NCBI GenBank assembly: GCA_032622095.1
Contig: CP136064.1
Location: 182,508,209 to 182,572,208, forward strand
Reading direction: 5' to 3'
DNA: 64,000 bases
Origin: Siphonodentalium dalli
Lineage: Eukaryota; Mollusca; Scaphopoda; Gadilida; Siphonodentaliidae
Below, piece by piece: positions 12,961 to 23,171 of this stretch (position 1 is the first letter of the stretch; each line of letters starts with the position of its first letter). Both the position numbers and the translations under genes were made by a program. The notes beneath the pieces are model-generated. The model had not been told where the DNA came from. It did not search any database and saw only the letters and a program-made list of their open reading frames with translations.

Positions 12961-13089
12961 CATCAGTGCATCCTGTGTTTCTTTTGCTGCTTTTTTATAT
13001 TAGGTAACCTCAAGCAAACTGAATGGTGTTGTGACCTGGTAATCAAACCTTGTTGTCTCAAGATAAATTTAAGTTGTTCAATATTGTAG

Positions 13090-13166
13090 GACACAAACAC
13101 TGGATTCTATGTACTGCTTGGTCACCAAATGGAAAGAGACTAGCATCTGGATGCAAGAACAGTCAG
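13090..13166 (+). CDS. NLE1: NLE1 exon b: WD repeat 2
   Basis: The exon encodes GHKHWILCTAWSPNGKRLAS and then GCKNSQ, matching the second WD blade of Notchless (family pattern GHxHWVLxxxWSPDGxxLASG). The first two bases complete the Gly codon from exon a; the exon ends on a codon boundary after CAG, followed by donor GTAAGT. The acceptor context is TATTGTAG. An in-frame ATG upstream at 13050 is intronic and is not a start. Residues 27-52 of the visible protein. Confidence 0.96.
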
Positions 13167-13779
13167 GTAAGTACCTATGATATTATGGCACTGGCAGGGG
13201 GACATGGAGGGGCCAGGGTTCGCACTGGCCCAAATTTATTTTGACCATTTCTTAATATTTTTTTGCATTTTTCAGAAATGTTGGCCAAATTGAAAAAGCA
13301 AAATATAGGATCATTCAGAAATGTTTCCTACTTATACATGTGTAGTTTATCACTGGTAATAGAAATCGACGTGTTTTTATTTCCGAGCCTCGCAAAATGA
13401 TACAGTATGGTGTTCAGCATCTGAGACTTATATACGCCCATAGATATATTGAAAACGGCATTGATTGCATACTAGTATATCTACAATTTACTGAGATTTG
13501 AATAATTTGACTTGTTATCTCCCAGTGTCCCTCAATTTGCCCCAGTTTTTTTTTAAATTAAACATTTAAAATGCACAATATTTTTACAGTTATTCTGTTT
13601 GACTGTATTATTATAGATTAAAAAATTATTGATATACATTTGTACCATGAAATCATATGATTTGCCCACTCGATGTGGACATGTTAGACCATGTTAGGAT
13701 CCCACATATACTGTTTTCACAGAGAAAATTTTAATGACTCAGGTGAAACAAGTCCTCTTATAAAACAACCTGGTGCTTT

Positions 13780-14032
13780 CAAGCCTTGAAATATTGTGTC
13801 TGTCATTTACAGAATGAGGTCCCCAGAGGGTGAATTTAGTGATGCTACCCTGCATAGTGGGCTAGCATCACCACATTCACCCTCTGGGGACCTCATTCTG
13901 CTGAGGTGTAAGCAGAATGAGGTCCCAGAGGGTGAATTTGGTGATGCTAGCCCGCTATGCGGGGTAGCATCACTAAATTCACCCTCTGGGGACCTCATTC
14001 TGCAAATGACAGACACAATATTTCAAGGCTTG
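13780..14032. mobile_element. double-hairpin MITE, copy 1, 8-bp TSD
   Basis: This 253-bp element starts CAAGCCTTG and ends CAAGGCTTG. It is flanked by a perfect 8-bp target duplication GGTGCTTT at 13772-13779 and 14033-14040. Inside are four arms in alternating orientation, each carrying AGAATGAGGTCC...GAATTTAGTGATGCT, so it can fold as two hairpins or one long one. The 8-bp duplication and the CAAG ends fit a non-autonomous hAT-type element. It ends only 57 bases before exon c. Open frames on both strands across it are by-products of the palindrome. Confidence 0.9.
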
Positions 14033-14089
14033 GGTGCTTTATTTTTCTATGTTATTACTTGTATCATGGATCAATATAATTATTTTCAG

Positions 14090-14187
14090 ATAAGGATCTG
14101 GGATCCTATTACAGGAAAAGAAGTTGGTAAAACATTGACTGGTCACAAGCAATGGATAACATCGTTGTCGTGGAAACCTCTACACTT
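14090..14187 (+). CDS. NLE1: NLE1 exon c: WD repeat 2 end to repeat 3
   Basis: The exon encodes IRIWDPITGKEVGKTLTGHK and then QWITSLSWKPLH, matching the family segment around WDPxTGKxVGxTLxGHxKWIT. The acceptor is TATTTTCAG, the donor is GTAAGT after CACTT. It ends with two bases of a Leu codon completed by the first base of the 37-nt exon d. Residues 53-84 plus a split codon. The open frame upstream belongs to the MITE and is not coding. Confidence 0.96.
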
Positions 14188-15083
14188 GTAAGTCTCTATT
14201 TCTTCGTGGTAGCGCCTTTGTAATATCTTTTAACATATGTTTACAAACCCGCCTGATTTTACTCCAGTTAAATAAAATTTACCCATATTTGGTGTGTTTC
14301 GGGGTTGTTGTATTGCTCATTAAATAATTATATTTTGCTCACCATTATTGCTGTGAGTTACTGATATAAAAATAATGTCAGCTCATTTTTCATTTCAACA
14401 CAGAAAGGTTGTTATTTAGTCAAAGTTTCCTTTGACGTAAACCAGCTAGCGATATCGGGAGGGATACGTTTACGTAAAAGTATGGTTGGTTTACTCAGAT
14501 ATTGTGGACTTTACGCCCAGATCCAGTGGCGGGATTTTTCGTCAATTTTAATTGACTTTATCATACAAAAGAATACTTTTAATCTAACTGCTGTGTTTAA
14601 ATTATGCACATAATGTGCTACGTAATTATGAGTAACTTCATATTCGATCTGTTGGTTTATGTCTAGAGAAGACCCGTACTGTACAAAGTTCGCGAGGTCG
14701 AAAGTGTTTGTATTCTTTTGATATTATTTAAAGATTGTGATAAAATATATTTCTCACATTAAATTACTGCTTTCAGTTGACAACCCTTGTGGAGTTGAGA
14801 ACAACTAATGTTTTCTATGAAATGAACCGGGTTACTTTCACAATTGTCTCATTGGTGATTTTAGATGAGCGGGTGATTTATGCTATAGAAGAGTAAGGCA
14901 ACCAATATTATTCCTCCCATATTTCACTAGCTGGTTGATGTTGAAGGAAACTTGGACTATTTGTTATGATGCAGACTAAATTTTTGACTTTTCAAATTTG
15001 TTGATTATGTTGTCTTGATGATAACTAAAGTCACAGTTATCCAATTTCTCTCAAATATAGTACATGTATGTGGATTAATCACT

Positions 15084-16345
15084 CAGGGTTCCCGCGGGTC
15101 CTTGAAACTCCTGGAAAACCCTGGAAATACATTATTTATTTTCAAGGGCCCTTGATAACCCTTGAATCCAATCCCACTCCTTGAAAACTCTGGAAAAATG
15201 CTCTATTAAATTTTATTGAAACGATCGCTGAGAGTTGGGGAAATTAATTCCTTCTAATTTCACCGGTTTACTGTAACGCGAGGTCAGAAGTCTAGCAGAG
15301 TTATGACATTATGTTAACACGTCTCTGATTGGCCAATTCCCAATTGACTTCCCTACTAGTACTCAGCCAATAGAAATGTCTGTAACTGATTATGCATAAC
15401 TTTGTGAATTATCTGCCCATACTATATTATGAGCTACAAAATTCAATGAATTCACCAAAGCAGAACTAATTATTATGCCAGGCGGCAAATGTAAATATAA
15501 TCCAAGCTGGCACTCACAACCACAATACATTCAATGGCTGACTGCAGTGGAGGGTAATGCCTTCGTGGCGAGATGTTGCCTGTGTTTAAAAAACTTTGAC
15601 GTGTCCAATATGGGTGAACATGCCCTTAAATCCCACATGAAAGGGGCAATACACATGACAGCTTCTCGAAATAGACAATCAATGGCCACATTATCAACCT
15701 CCTTACCGCCATCGTCTGGAAGTGCTAGCCATCGGGATGTGCCGCGTCTGACAGTGACGGTCTATCATCAAACAATGAAACAAGTACAGGTGCTCGACTA
15801 CATGTAGGTCCTATTGCAGTTGCACCAATTTCATCTGATGTTCTAATTATATATAATTGCCAAATATATCTGCTGTTCACATGTTTACAAAACTAATATC
15901 CTAGTAATTTAAAAGGTCTAGTAATTTATAAGGTTAAATTACAAGTCAAACATTTATATAATGAGCATTGTGTCCAAAGCGATTATATGACATATTGTGA
16001 CATGCTATACTATATCCCACCATACCATGTCACCCAAATCCTTTTGCCACAGTACTGTGAGTATATGCGTGAAACGTGTGATTTAGAAATAATATCTGCT
16101 TATTAAAACTTACTGTTATATTTACTTGTACAGGTGCAACTACTTGTATGATTATCTAAATTTGACATAACATTAATAAATAGTCCCATGCTTCTAGGAA
16201 ACCAGAGCCGATAATCAAGTACATATACCGGTATGGTATATTCAACTCTGGAAAAACCTTGAGTTTGTAGTATTGGGTACTGGAAAAACCCTGGAAATTG
16301 CTCTTATATACTCCTGGAAACTCCTTCAAATAGGGGTTATGCTTG
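15084..16345 (+). mobile_element. decayed hAT-type transposon, truncated right end
   Basis: The left edge starts CAGGGTTCCCGCGGGTCC and continues with CTTGAAACTCCTGG, a terminal sequence style common in animal hAT-like elements. Related CTGGAAA-rich sequence recurs at 16235-16340, near where the element fades out. A short transposase fragment lies inside at 15475. I could not find a matching right terminal repeat or target duplication, so the right boundary is approximate and the element looks truncated. Confidence 0.6.
15475..15807 (+). pseudogene. hAT-like transposase N-terminal zinc-finger fragment
   Basis: The 110-codon open frame begins MPGGKCKYNPSWHSQPQYIQ and contains Cys-Cys-Leu-Cys at about residues 39-42, then NFDVSNMGEHALKSHMKGAIH with two C-terminal His. 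This is the layout of the BED-like DNA-binding finger found at the N-terminus of many hAT-type transposases (pattern NPxW...C.LC...S.MG..AL.SH.KG..H). The family protein is several hundred residues long; here the catalytic part is missing and the frame stops at 15807. It is a broken remnant in intron c, not a host gene. Assignment to hAT is by pattern recognition only. Confidence 0.65.
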
Positions 16346-16532
16346 ATGAATATTGTCAGAGTTATGCCCCTTTTGACTCAAAATTTGTTGTTTATTTTTG
16401 CTTTCCAGATGGTTACTTTACTAACAGATGAATAGAAGATACTTAGGGCATTTAATGTCAAAATAAGCGTTTATGCAAGCAGTTTTATCATAATTGCAAA
16501 GTGCTCTGGCCGTGAGAAGAGATTCATTTTTA

Positions 16533-17322
16533 ACTCAACTTTACTTTGTATGACTAAATCCTTTGACACAGGCTACAGGTCGTATCTTTGGTCGGATCAT
16601 CATGAAATTTGTCAAGGATGTTAACATTGACATGTAAATGGGAACGAGTCATTTTGGGCTCATTTGGCATAAAAACATGGCTGCCAGCAGCCATCTTGGA
16701 TTTCAAAATTCAATCCATTAGCATGGGCTACAGGCCGTTCTTTTTGTCTGATCATCATGAAATTTGTCAGTTATGTTAATATTGACAAACAGATTGGCAC
16801 GAGTCATCTTGGGGTCAATCGGCCAAAAAACATGGCCACCAGCAGCCATCTTGGATTTTACTCTTTGCATGACCAAATCATTTGGCACGGGCTACAGGTC
16901 GTACCTTTGGTCGGATCATCATGACATTTGTCATAAATGTTAATATTGACATGTAGATGAGAACGAGTCATTTTGGGGTCATTCGGCCATAAAACATGGC
17001 CGCCAGCAGCCATCTTGGATTTTACTCTTTGCATGACGAAAGCATTTGGCACACCCTGCAGTCGACTTCCCTCATCCGATCATCAACAAACTTCATATTA
17101 ATCTTGATCTACTAGATGGAAGCTATCAAATGTTTTTGAATTTCATTGGAAAACATAGCCATCAGCAACCATCTCGGATTTTACTCTATATATCTCTTCA
17201 TGTTGATAATCTAGTACCGGTATTACTTAGACCTTTCAACTTTCCGCATTCCTAATCGCTCCATTGACTGTAACACATGAAATTATTCCCTTTCCAAGTT
17301 GAGCTCCAGTGTCATTGACACT
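16533..17322 (+). repeat. satellite-bearing element, short copy
   Basis: The copy starts AACTCAACTTTACTTTG and ends CCAAGTTGAGCT followed by CAGTGTCATTGACACTTTCA, so its ends are inverted (AGCTCAACTT / AAGTTGAGCT). Between them are about three degenerate monomers of about 165 bp carrying GGCTACAGGTCGTACC, GGGAACGAGTCATTTTGGGG and CAGCCATCTTGGATTT. It preserves the uninterrupted site ATATCTCTTCATGTTGATAATC at about 17187-17210, which the copy at 9058 has lost to an insertion. Confidence 0.85.
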
Positions 17323-17860
17323 TTCATGTTAACACTTTTAGACATACAGTGAAGAAATAATTTTGAAACCTGTATTCATTTTGCTTGCAAGACCAGTCAC
17401 TAACATCTTTGTTGAAACACTCGCCGTCTTTAAACATAAATGCGGAGTTTAACATTAACTGTTGGAAACATTAGCATACGTTTCATTCACAGCTAGGTTG
17501 TCATCCGGGAACTTTGTGTGTATGCACACCAATGGAAGAATGAGAACTTTATATTTATACATTGCTTGCAACAACGTCTAACATACGTTTTCCGTTTGAC
17601 TACCCATGGCCAAGAAACTTCTTGATCTCCTTGCAGGGGGATTCCCCAGGGATACTCCTTTGTTTATTCTGATAACTGATGTTGATGGCTGTACATTTAC
17701 ATCACTATTTATGTCCCCATTTGTATTTTAGTAATTTCTCTCGATGTTTCCAACTTTTCAATCATTTTACATGAAACCGCCTTGCTTGGGCATAAAGTCT
17801 CCCTAAAATCTTCATTTCTCATGGTGTAGAATGAGGCCTGATTTTTGGTATCCATTTCAG
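17323..17860. other. intron c distal part, no feature seen
   Basis: Plain intronic sequence between the short satellite element and exon d. I see no repeat with clear ends and no gene. Confidence 0.6.
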
Positions 17861-17897
17861 AGATGGAGAATGCAGGTATTTAGCCAGTTCATCCAAG
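17861..17897 (+). CDS. NLE1: NLE1 exon d: 37-nt micro-exon
   Basis: This 37-nt exon completes a Leu codon and then encodes DGECRYLASSSK, equivalent to the family segment NPECRYVASSSK just before a WD strand. The acceptor is ATCCATTTCAG and the donor is GTAGGT. It ends on a codon boundary and joins directly to DGTVIVWD in exon e. It is too short to be seen as an open reading frame, but both flanking phases require it and its sequence fits exactly. Residues 85-97. Confidence 0.95.
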
Positions 17898-18631
17898 GTA
17901 GGTATTCATTACCAGACCATCCACATGCTATCCCATCCTAATTGTTTTTGGAACTTTGTCAGGGATATTTACAGGATATTACTTGGTTGGCTTGATATTA
18001 CGCCCGATGAAAATGATACACTAATACAGAAACTCTATATCTTTCAATAGTTATACTATTTAAAATACTGTAAAAGTACATTCATTTGTGGTGGTCCAAT
18101 TTTTGTGGTTGTTGATAACCATGAAATTAAAAACCCCACGAAAATTTATCTTCTTATTAAACTACCGTGGTCCCCATTTTGAAAAATAGCATGCGGGAGG
18201 TAACTCTATTGACCCAATGTACAATTCAATTCCTAGGGAGGTAACTCTATCGATCTGGGAGTATATTAATGGAAGAGTAGCTAAGGTCTAATTATATGTT
18301 TAATTGATCAAATTTCATAAAAATAAATAAAATAACAATACCACATGTTTGAATTACCGGGTATTATTTATTAACAGTCACATATCACAGTCCAGCTTTT
18401 CTGAAACCCGACACAATCACATGTCTACTATTGTAACCAACTTTTAAGAGACATAATTGCATTATGTAGTTGACCGTATGGGGGTATATTTATATGGTGT
18501 TCATAACCATAATCTGAAACAGTTTAATTACTAAAATACTAAAACATAATCGCAAGGTGTATAAATTATACAACCCGGAGAACTGCCCATGCAATGAAAT
18601 ATATCAATTCATTATAGTATGATAATTATTT

Positions 18632-18972
18632 AAAGGGGGACTGTACACTAAATCCGGTCATTTATGGAGCCATCTCCTTTTATACTCAACAGAATATTTG
18701 CAACAAATGAATGAATTTGTGCCATGAATTACTGCAAAATACACTTGTGTGCTCTATGAACGATTCAAACAACATGTTAATTAATATAATGAAAATTAAT
18801 TTATGACTTGAGTCATAAATCCATTTTCATTAGAATTACCATGTTGTTTGCATTGCACAAGTGTTTGTGCACTAATCCATGGCTCAAATTAATTCATTTG
18901 TAGTATATATTCTGTAGAAGTATAAAATGAGATGGTCCCATAAATGGCCTGTTTAGTGTACAGTACCCCTTT
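18632..18972. mobile_element. 341-bp foldback MITE next to exon e
   Basis: The ends AAAGGGGGACTGTACACTAAA-like (left) and TTTAGTGTACAGTACCCCTTT-like (right) are inverted, and the interior is palindromic too (CATGTTAATTAA...region against ACCATGTTGTTTGCA, both with CACTTGTG/CACAAGTG). I could not define a target duplication. The element stops 31 bases before exon e, so the branch-point area of that intron may lie in or beside it. Confidence 0.8.
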
Positions 18973-19003
18973 CAGCCAATTCCTTTATAAAATTTTCTTT
19001 CAG

Positions 19004-19159
19004 GATGGGACAGTGATAGTGTGGGATACATTCTTAGGTCAATCTGTCTATCAGCTCTCGGGTCACCTACAGTGTGTGTCATGTGTAAAGTGGGGAGGGT
19101 CAAATCTACTATACACAGCTTCACAAGACAGAACAATTAAAGTGTGGAAAGCCGGTGAT
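19004..19159 (+). CDS. NLE1: NLE1 exon e: WD repeats 3-4
   Basis: Fifty-two whole codons encode DGTVIVWDTFLGQSVYQLSG, then HLQCVSCVKWGGSNLLYTAS and QDRTIKVWKAGD. The stretch WGG..LLY.ASQDRTIKVW is highly characteristic of Notchless. The acceptor is TTTTCTTTCAG and the donor is GTAAGT. Both ends are phase 0. An alternative acceptor (CCCCTTTCAG at 18966-18975) lies inside the adjacent MITE end. Residues 98-149. Confidence 0.97.
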
Positions 19160-20776
19160 GTAAGTAGTTTATTGTCCCCCGAAAATCTTTTGGAGATAAA
19201 GAACCTGTGAAAATAATCACATCTGTTTAACCAAGTGTATTGTTTCAATAGAAGGAGATGTTTGTTGTTTTATTATTGCACTCATGCTGGATGGATGATG
19301 ACTGTTTTATCTACAAATTAATCATAGGTGTTAATTGTCACAAGGAACCATTGGCCATATGTACCTGATACAATGACAGTCGGTTAATGGTCAAATTGGA
19401 AGGCTTAAATTTTTATGACTCTAATCCGGGAGTCTCCCACACGATACGGGAGGGTTAACAAGTCTACTTAGAAGTCACAGTAACTGTTTGGGTTGATAAC
19501 TAGAGTAATATTCAACAGAATTCATGATATTTGGCACTGGTTCGCATTTGAGAAGACTCCGATCAAGTTTTATTATTGTCACTCTCAGACTAGTGCAGAT
19601 TTTGGAAGCCCGGATGACAACTTGAGAAATATTAAACAGAATTTCACAATATTTGGTGTTTTTGTTTCACCTTTGGGCAGATACAGATAAAGTTCAAGTT
19701 GGAATTAAAGTTTGGTCTAATTATTTCTGCCAGAATTTTAAATTTTTGTTAAAAACAAAAGCCAATGCCCCAAGAAGCCATCTTTTTCGCTGTGGGATAT
19801 AGGGCCAGCAACTTTTATACTAATATACAGGTGTTACTTCAAGCCTGATTGGGAGAAGTCTCCTGAATGTCTGTACATGTATACCAGGATTTCTGCAAGG
19901 GGCAGCAGGTCCCTTTTAAGGTCCCTTTCCCCTCACCCTAATTTCCCGTCGGACATATTCTCCTACCCGATCCACAGATTAATTCCAACAACACATGTGA
20001 TCCATTTTTGCAGGAAAAGAATGCTTTTTCAGTGCTACACACTTGAAAATTATTATTGCAGTATTCTGAATGATGTCGAAGTAGACATCTCTAAAAGCCA
20101 CATGGTTGATTCTGCCTGGTTACGTCGCGATTATTTCTCAACTAACACACTGTTCTGACTGGTTCTTGTTAATGATTATGTAGATGAGGTCCAGATGTTA
20201 GCCACTGAACAATGATCAGGAATATTTCATGGTATAAAATGTTGTCATGAAAGTAGTGAAATCGGACTTCAAATAATTTTCGAATTTTAACAATTTCCTC
20301 TACCATTGTTGTGGCTGTACAAAAAATTGTCAGTACAATTATTGTACTTGTGAATTTAACTTGATGTTTTGTCGCAATGTTTATGGTACCTATACAATAT
20401 CCATGTTTATGTGCAGTGCCAAATGACAACATCCTTACATTAACCCTTCAAATTGTCATAAATATAACACAACTATGATTCCTTGGCTTTATTTACTTGT
20501 ATTACCAAAGATATTCAGAACTTGACTTAAATTATCTACTAATTTACTAAATACTATTATTTATTCGCAGTGCTTTGATGGACTGATATTTCCCCTAGTG
20601 GCCATAGGGGTACGATTCCCCCAAACCCTAGCGGAAAACCTTGGTATACATTTGAAAATTTTCAGCGCAAGGTCCTTGTGATAACAACACTTCAACTGAA
20701 ATGGGCTGGCACCTGTATCAGTTATCGCAAACATTTTAACTTTGAATCAAAATCATTTAAACTGTTTGGTATGTAA
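19160..20776. other. intron e, no clear feature
   Basis: AT-rich intronic sequence. A 93-codon open frame at 19877-20158 has no recognisable domain and is not supported as a gene. No element with clear ends was seen before the TTAA MITE at 20781. Confidence 0.6.
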
Positions 20777-20780
20777 TTAA

Positions 20781-21109
20781 CCTCTTCGCTGCTAAATGAC
20801 GTTATGACGTCGTGTGCTGGGCTGTTGACGTTATTGCCATTTTCCAATGGGAAAAAATAGCGGAAATGTCACAAGAACCATAAAACTGACTCAGCTGAAA
20901 TGCTATTATCGTTCACAATCGTGGAACATCATACACTGTTTGAAACGTCGAGATACAGTTATTCCGATGCACTAATCTCCAAGTTCCAGTGTTGTATAAT
21001 GGCCTACTGCTGGTGTGCTGAAGAAGGTCCGTAGTACCTACGGACCATATAGCACACGGCGTGCACTTTTATGTCCGTAATAGTTACGGACGTCATAGCA
21101 GCGAAGAGG
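20781..21109. mobile_element. TTAA-flanked piggyBac-like MITE (CCTCTTCGCTGC)
   Basis: The element is flanked by TTAA at 20777-20780 and 21110-21113 and has inverted ends CCTCTTCGCTGCTA / TAGCAGCGAAGAGG. TTAA duplications and CCY ends are the hallmark of piggyBac-type elements. It carries internal hairpins around GTCCGTAGTACCTACGGAC and GTCCGTAATAGTTACGGAC. A 5' half copy occurs at 25589. Confidence 0.88.
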
Positions 21110-21281
21110 TTAAGAGCTGCACTTATGTTAAGATGTGTTGCCTAGACAAACTGAAGTTCTTAGCCTCAATGAAACAATGTGTTAAAGTTAACTTTTATAT
21201 TCCTAGAAATTAATAACGCCGAGGAGACAATTAAAATGGAGATAACTGATGTCTCAATCTATAACATCTTATTGTTTATAG

Positions 21282-21417
21282 GGTGTGTTGTGTCGAACCT
21301 TACAAGGTCATGGTCACTGGGTTAACACAATGGCATTAAACACAGACTATGTCATGCGGACAGGAGCATTTGAACCTGCGGATGCAAAGATTGTTCCAGA
21401 TGAAAATAATGATTCAG
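21282..21417 (+). CDS. NLE1: NLE1 exon f: WD repeat 5 region
   Basis: The exon encodes GVLCRTLQGHGHWVNTMALN and TDYVMRTGAFEPADAKIVPD then ENNDS, matching the Notchless segment LQGHGHWVNTMALSTDYxLRTGAFEP almost residue for residue. The acceptor is TTGTTTATAG and the donor GTAGAA. It ends with one base of a Glu codon completed in exon g. The acidic, variable stretch after AFEPA is the long loop between blades. It is absent from a simple open-frame scan. Residues 150-194. Confidence 0.97.
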
Positions 21418-21577
21418 GTAGAAATTAATATGTCTCCTATTTGGTTTGAACAAGAATTTTACTGGTTATCTTGATCACCCGTGTTATACACATGTGTATC
21501 ACACGAATAACATTTATGTATTTATGTTGAAGATAGTCTATGAGACTATCTTTTCCTATAACAAGTGTTATTAATTT

Positions 21578-21880
21578 TCTGGGTATAAAATAATAAATAT
21601 GAAATGAAGACCCCTGTCTGGAAATGCTTCTATCAATTAATATTGATTTTATTTAGAAATTTCTGGTATAATACACATACCATCAATTTGGGACAATTTA
21701 CTGCTCGTGTTCGTTCGGTGCATACCATGCGGGATAACTCTATCTAAAAACAGTAACACAAATTTCCCACTTGATTATCGCATTATATAAGAAAATGTCA
21801 ATAATAAATCAATAATAATTGATAGAAGCATTTCCGGGAAGGTGTCTTCGAGCCATATTTTTTATTTTGTACCCCAGAAA
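21578..21880. repeat. foldback repeat (about 300 bp)
   Basis: Inverted arms around TGGGTATAAAATAATAAATATG (left) and ATTTTTTATTTTGTACCCCAGA (right) both continue into GGAAATGCTTCTATCAATTA / TAATTGATAGAAGCATTTCC. A one-armed relative is at about 24215-24320, and both are followed by related sequence containing AGTCATAAGCTGTCAAT. No target duplication could be assigned. Confidence 0.65.
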
Positions 21881-22814
21881 CTATATAAAACGTGTTTAGA
21901 AAGAGATCGAGCATCTTTTTAAAAAATGCTATAATTATCGGACGCCGAAAACTTGCCGTTTTTGGACATAAGTGAACCTGTTATTATTCTTCAATTCATT
22001 ATGTTGATGCCAAGTGAGAACTGGGTAAGGACAGAATGAATGAATGAATAGTATGCATGCTAGTTGTAGGCAATTATTGAAAGAATAAATTCAACCCATA
22101 CAAAATATAATTTAGTCATAAGCTGTCAATCAACAGAATACTGGAAAACAATTGGCTGTCAGAACTTTGTCATTAAGGTTATTTCTCGACAAAATTTCTT
22201 GATCACTTTCCGCTAAAGAAATGACAACAGCATCTAGTGATTTGTCCTCTGTATACTGCATGCCTAAAAATTATTTTAAAAACTATTCGAATCTACCATC
22301 CAATAACCATACTGCTAACTCTCATTGCACATGTACCTAGAGAAATCAACAGCACTCACAGGTACTTGTGCTAACATTTGCCAAGAAATTAAACATGGAA
22401 ATTAAAAGTAACAAATGTCACCACATTCAAACTATATCAAGAACACGTGCCACTAGCCAATAAAAACAATGAATTGATGATGCTACTACATCTATTTCAA
22501 CTTTATGTGTGGTTCTCTTTGGAAAGTTTTCGCTCATTTTACTTTTTACTTCTACTAATGGTTGTTCGCCTGTGAAATGGCAGTTTAAATTATAAGAAAT
22601 ATTAAACTCTTTGTTTCGATTAAGTTTATGAGTTATAACTGAAAAGTTTGAAGACAAATTTACTATAACGTGTTATATTAGCGCATTATAGAATTTGTCT
22701 TGAAACTTTTCGGTTATAACTGCATGACCTTAATCGAAACAAGAGTTATTTCTTAAATCAGTGAGTGCATAGAGTCAATATTCAACTAACATCATGTCCA
22801 ACATTATATTACAG

Positions 22815-22861
22815 AGGAAGTCATGAAAGAGAAAGCCTTAAAACGTTATAATGCTGCAAAA
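22815..22861 (+). CDS. NLE1: NLE1 exon g: 47-nt linker exon
   Basis: The exon encodes EEVMKEKALKRYNAAK, matching the family linker ELKERALxRYNxVxG between blades 5 and 6. The acceptor is ATATTACAG and the donor GTGAGT. It completes the Glu codon from exon f and ends in phase 0. Too short for an open-frame scan. The double-hairpin MITE copy 2 lies 49 bases downstream. Residues 195-210. Confidence 0.95.
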
Positions 22862-22910
22862 GTGAGTATTATATTGTAGCAATAATGATGATACTCTTGA
22901 AGATGTCCAT

Positions 22911-23163
22911 CAAGCCTTGAAATAGGGTGTCTGTCATTTGCAGAATGAGGTCCCCAGAGGGTGAATTTAGTGATGCTACCCCGCATAGCGGGCTAGCATC
23001 ACCAAATTACCCTCTGGGGACCTCATTCTGCTTACACCTCAGCAGAATGAGGTTCCCAAAGGGTGAATTTGGTGATGCTAGCCCGCTATGCGGGATAGCA
23101 TCACTAAATTCACCCTCTGGGGACCTCATTCTGCAATTGACAGACACCCTATTTCAAGGCTTG
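22911..23163. mobile_element. double-hairpin MITE, copy 2, 8-bp TSD
   Basis: The same 253-bp architecture as the copy at 13780, with ends CAAGCCTTG / CAAGGCTTG and a perfect 8-bp target duplication ATGTCCAT at 22903-22910 and 23164-23171. The four alternating arms are better preserved here (GCATAGCGGGCTAGC and GCTAGCCCGCTATGCGGG at the hairpin tips). Confidence 0.92.
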
Positions 23164-23171
23164 ATGTCCAT

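Larger units (their letters stand above)
1489..13089 (+). other. NLE1 intron a (11.6 kb)
   Basis: This is a phase-1 intron bounded by GTAAAG and TTGTAG. It holds the two long repeats at 2121 and 5015, a TTAA MITE at 4126, degenerate tandem modules from about 6.3 to 8.8 kb and the satellite element at 9058-12366. I saw no exon-like segment matching NLE1 or another gene in it. The stretch 7430-8040 shows no recognisable feature beyond AT-rich sequence. Confidence 0.85.

Noticed and set aside
13210-13245. Possible hAT left end (CAGGGTTCGCACTGGCCC)
   Set aside because: No matching right end or target duplication was found nearby.
13796-14191. 131-codon plus-strand frame joining a MITE to exon c
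   Set aside because: Only 14090-14187 is exon; the rest is the double-hairpin MITE read in an open frame.
19877-20158. 93-codon frame in intron e
   Set aside because: No domain, no splice or codon support, and AT-rich composition like the surrounding intron.
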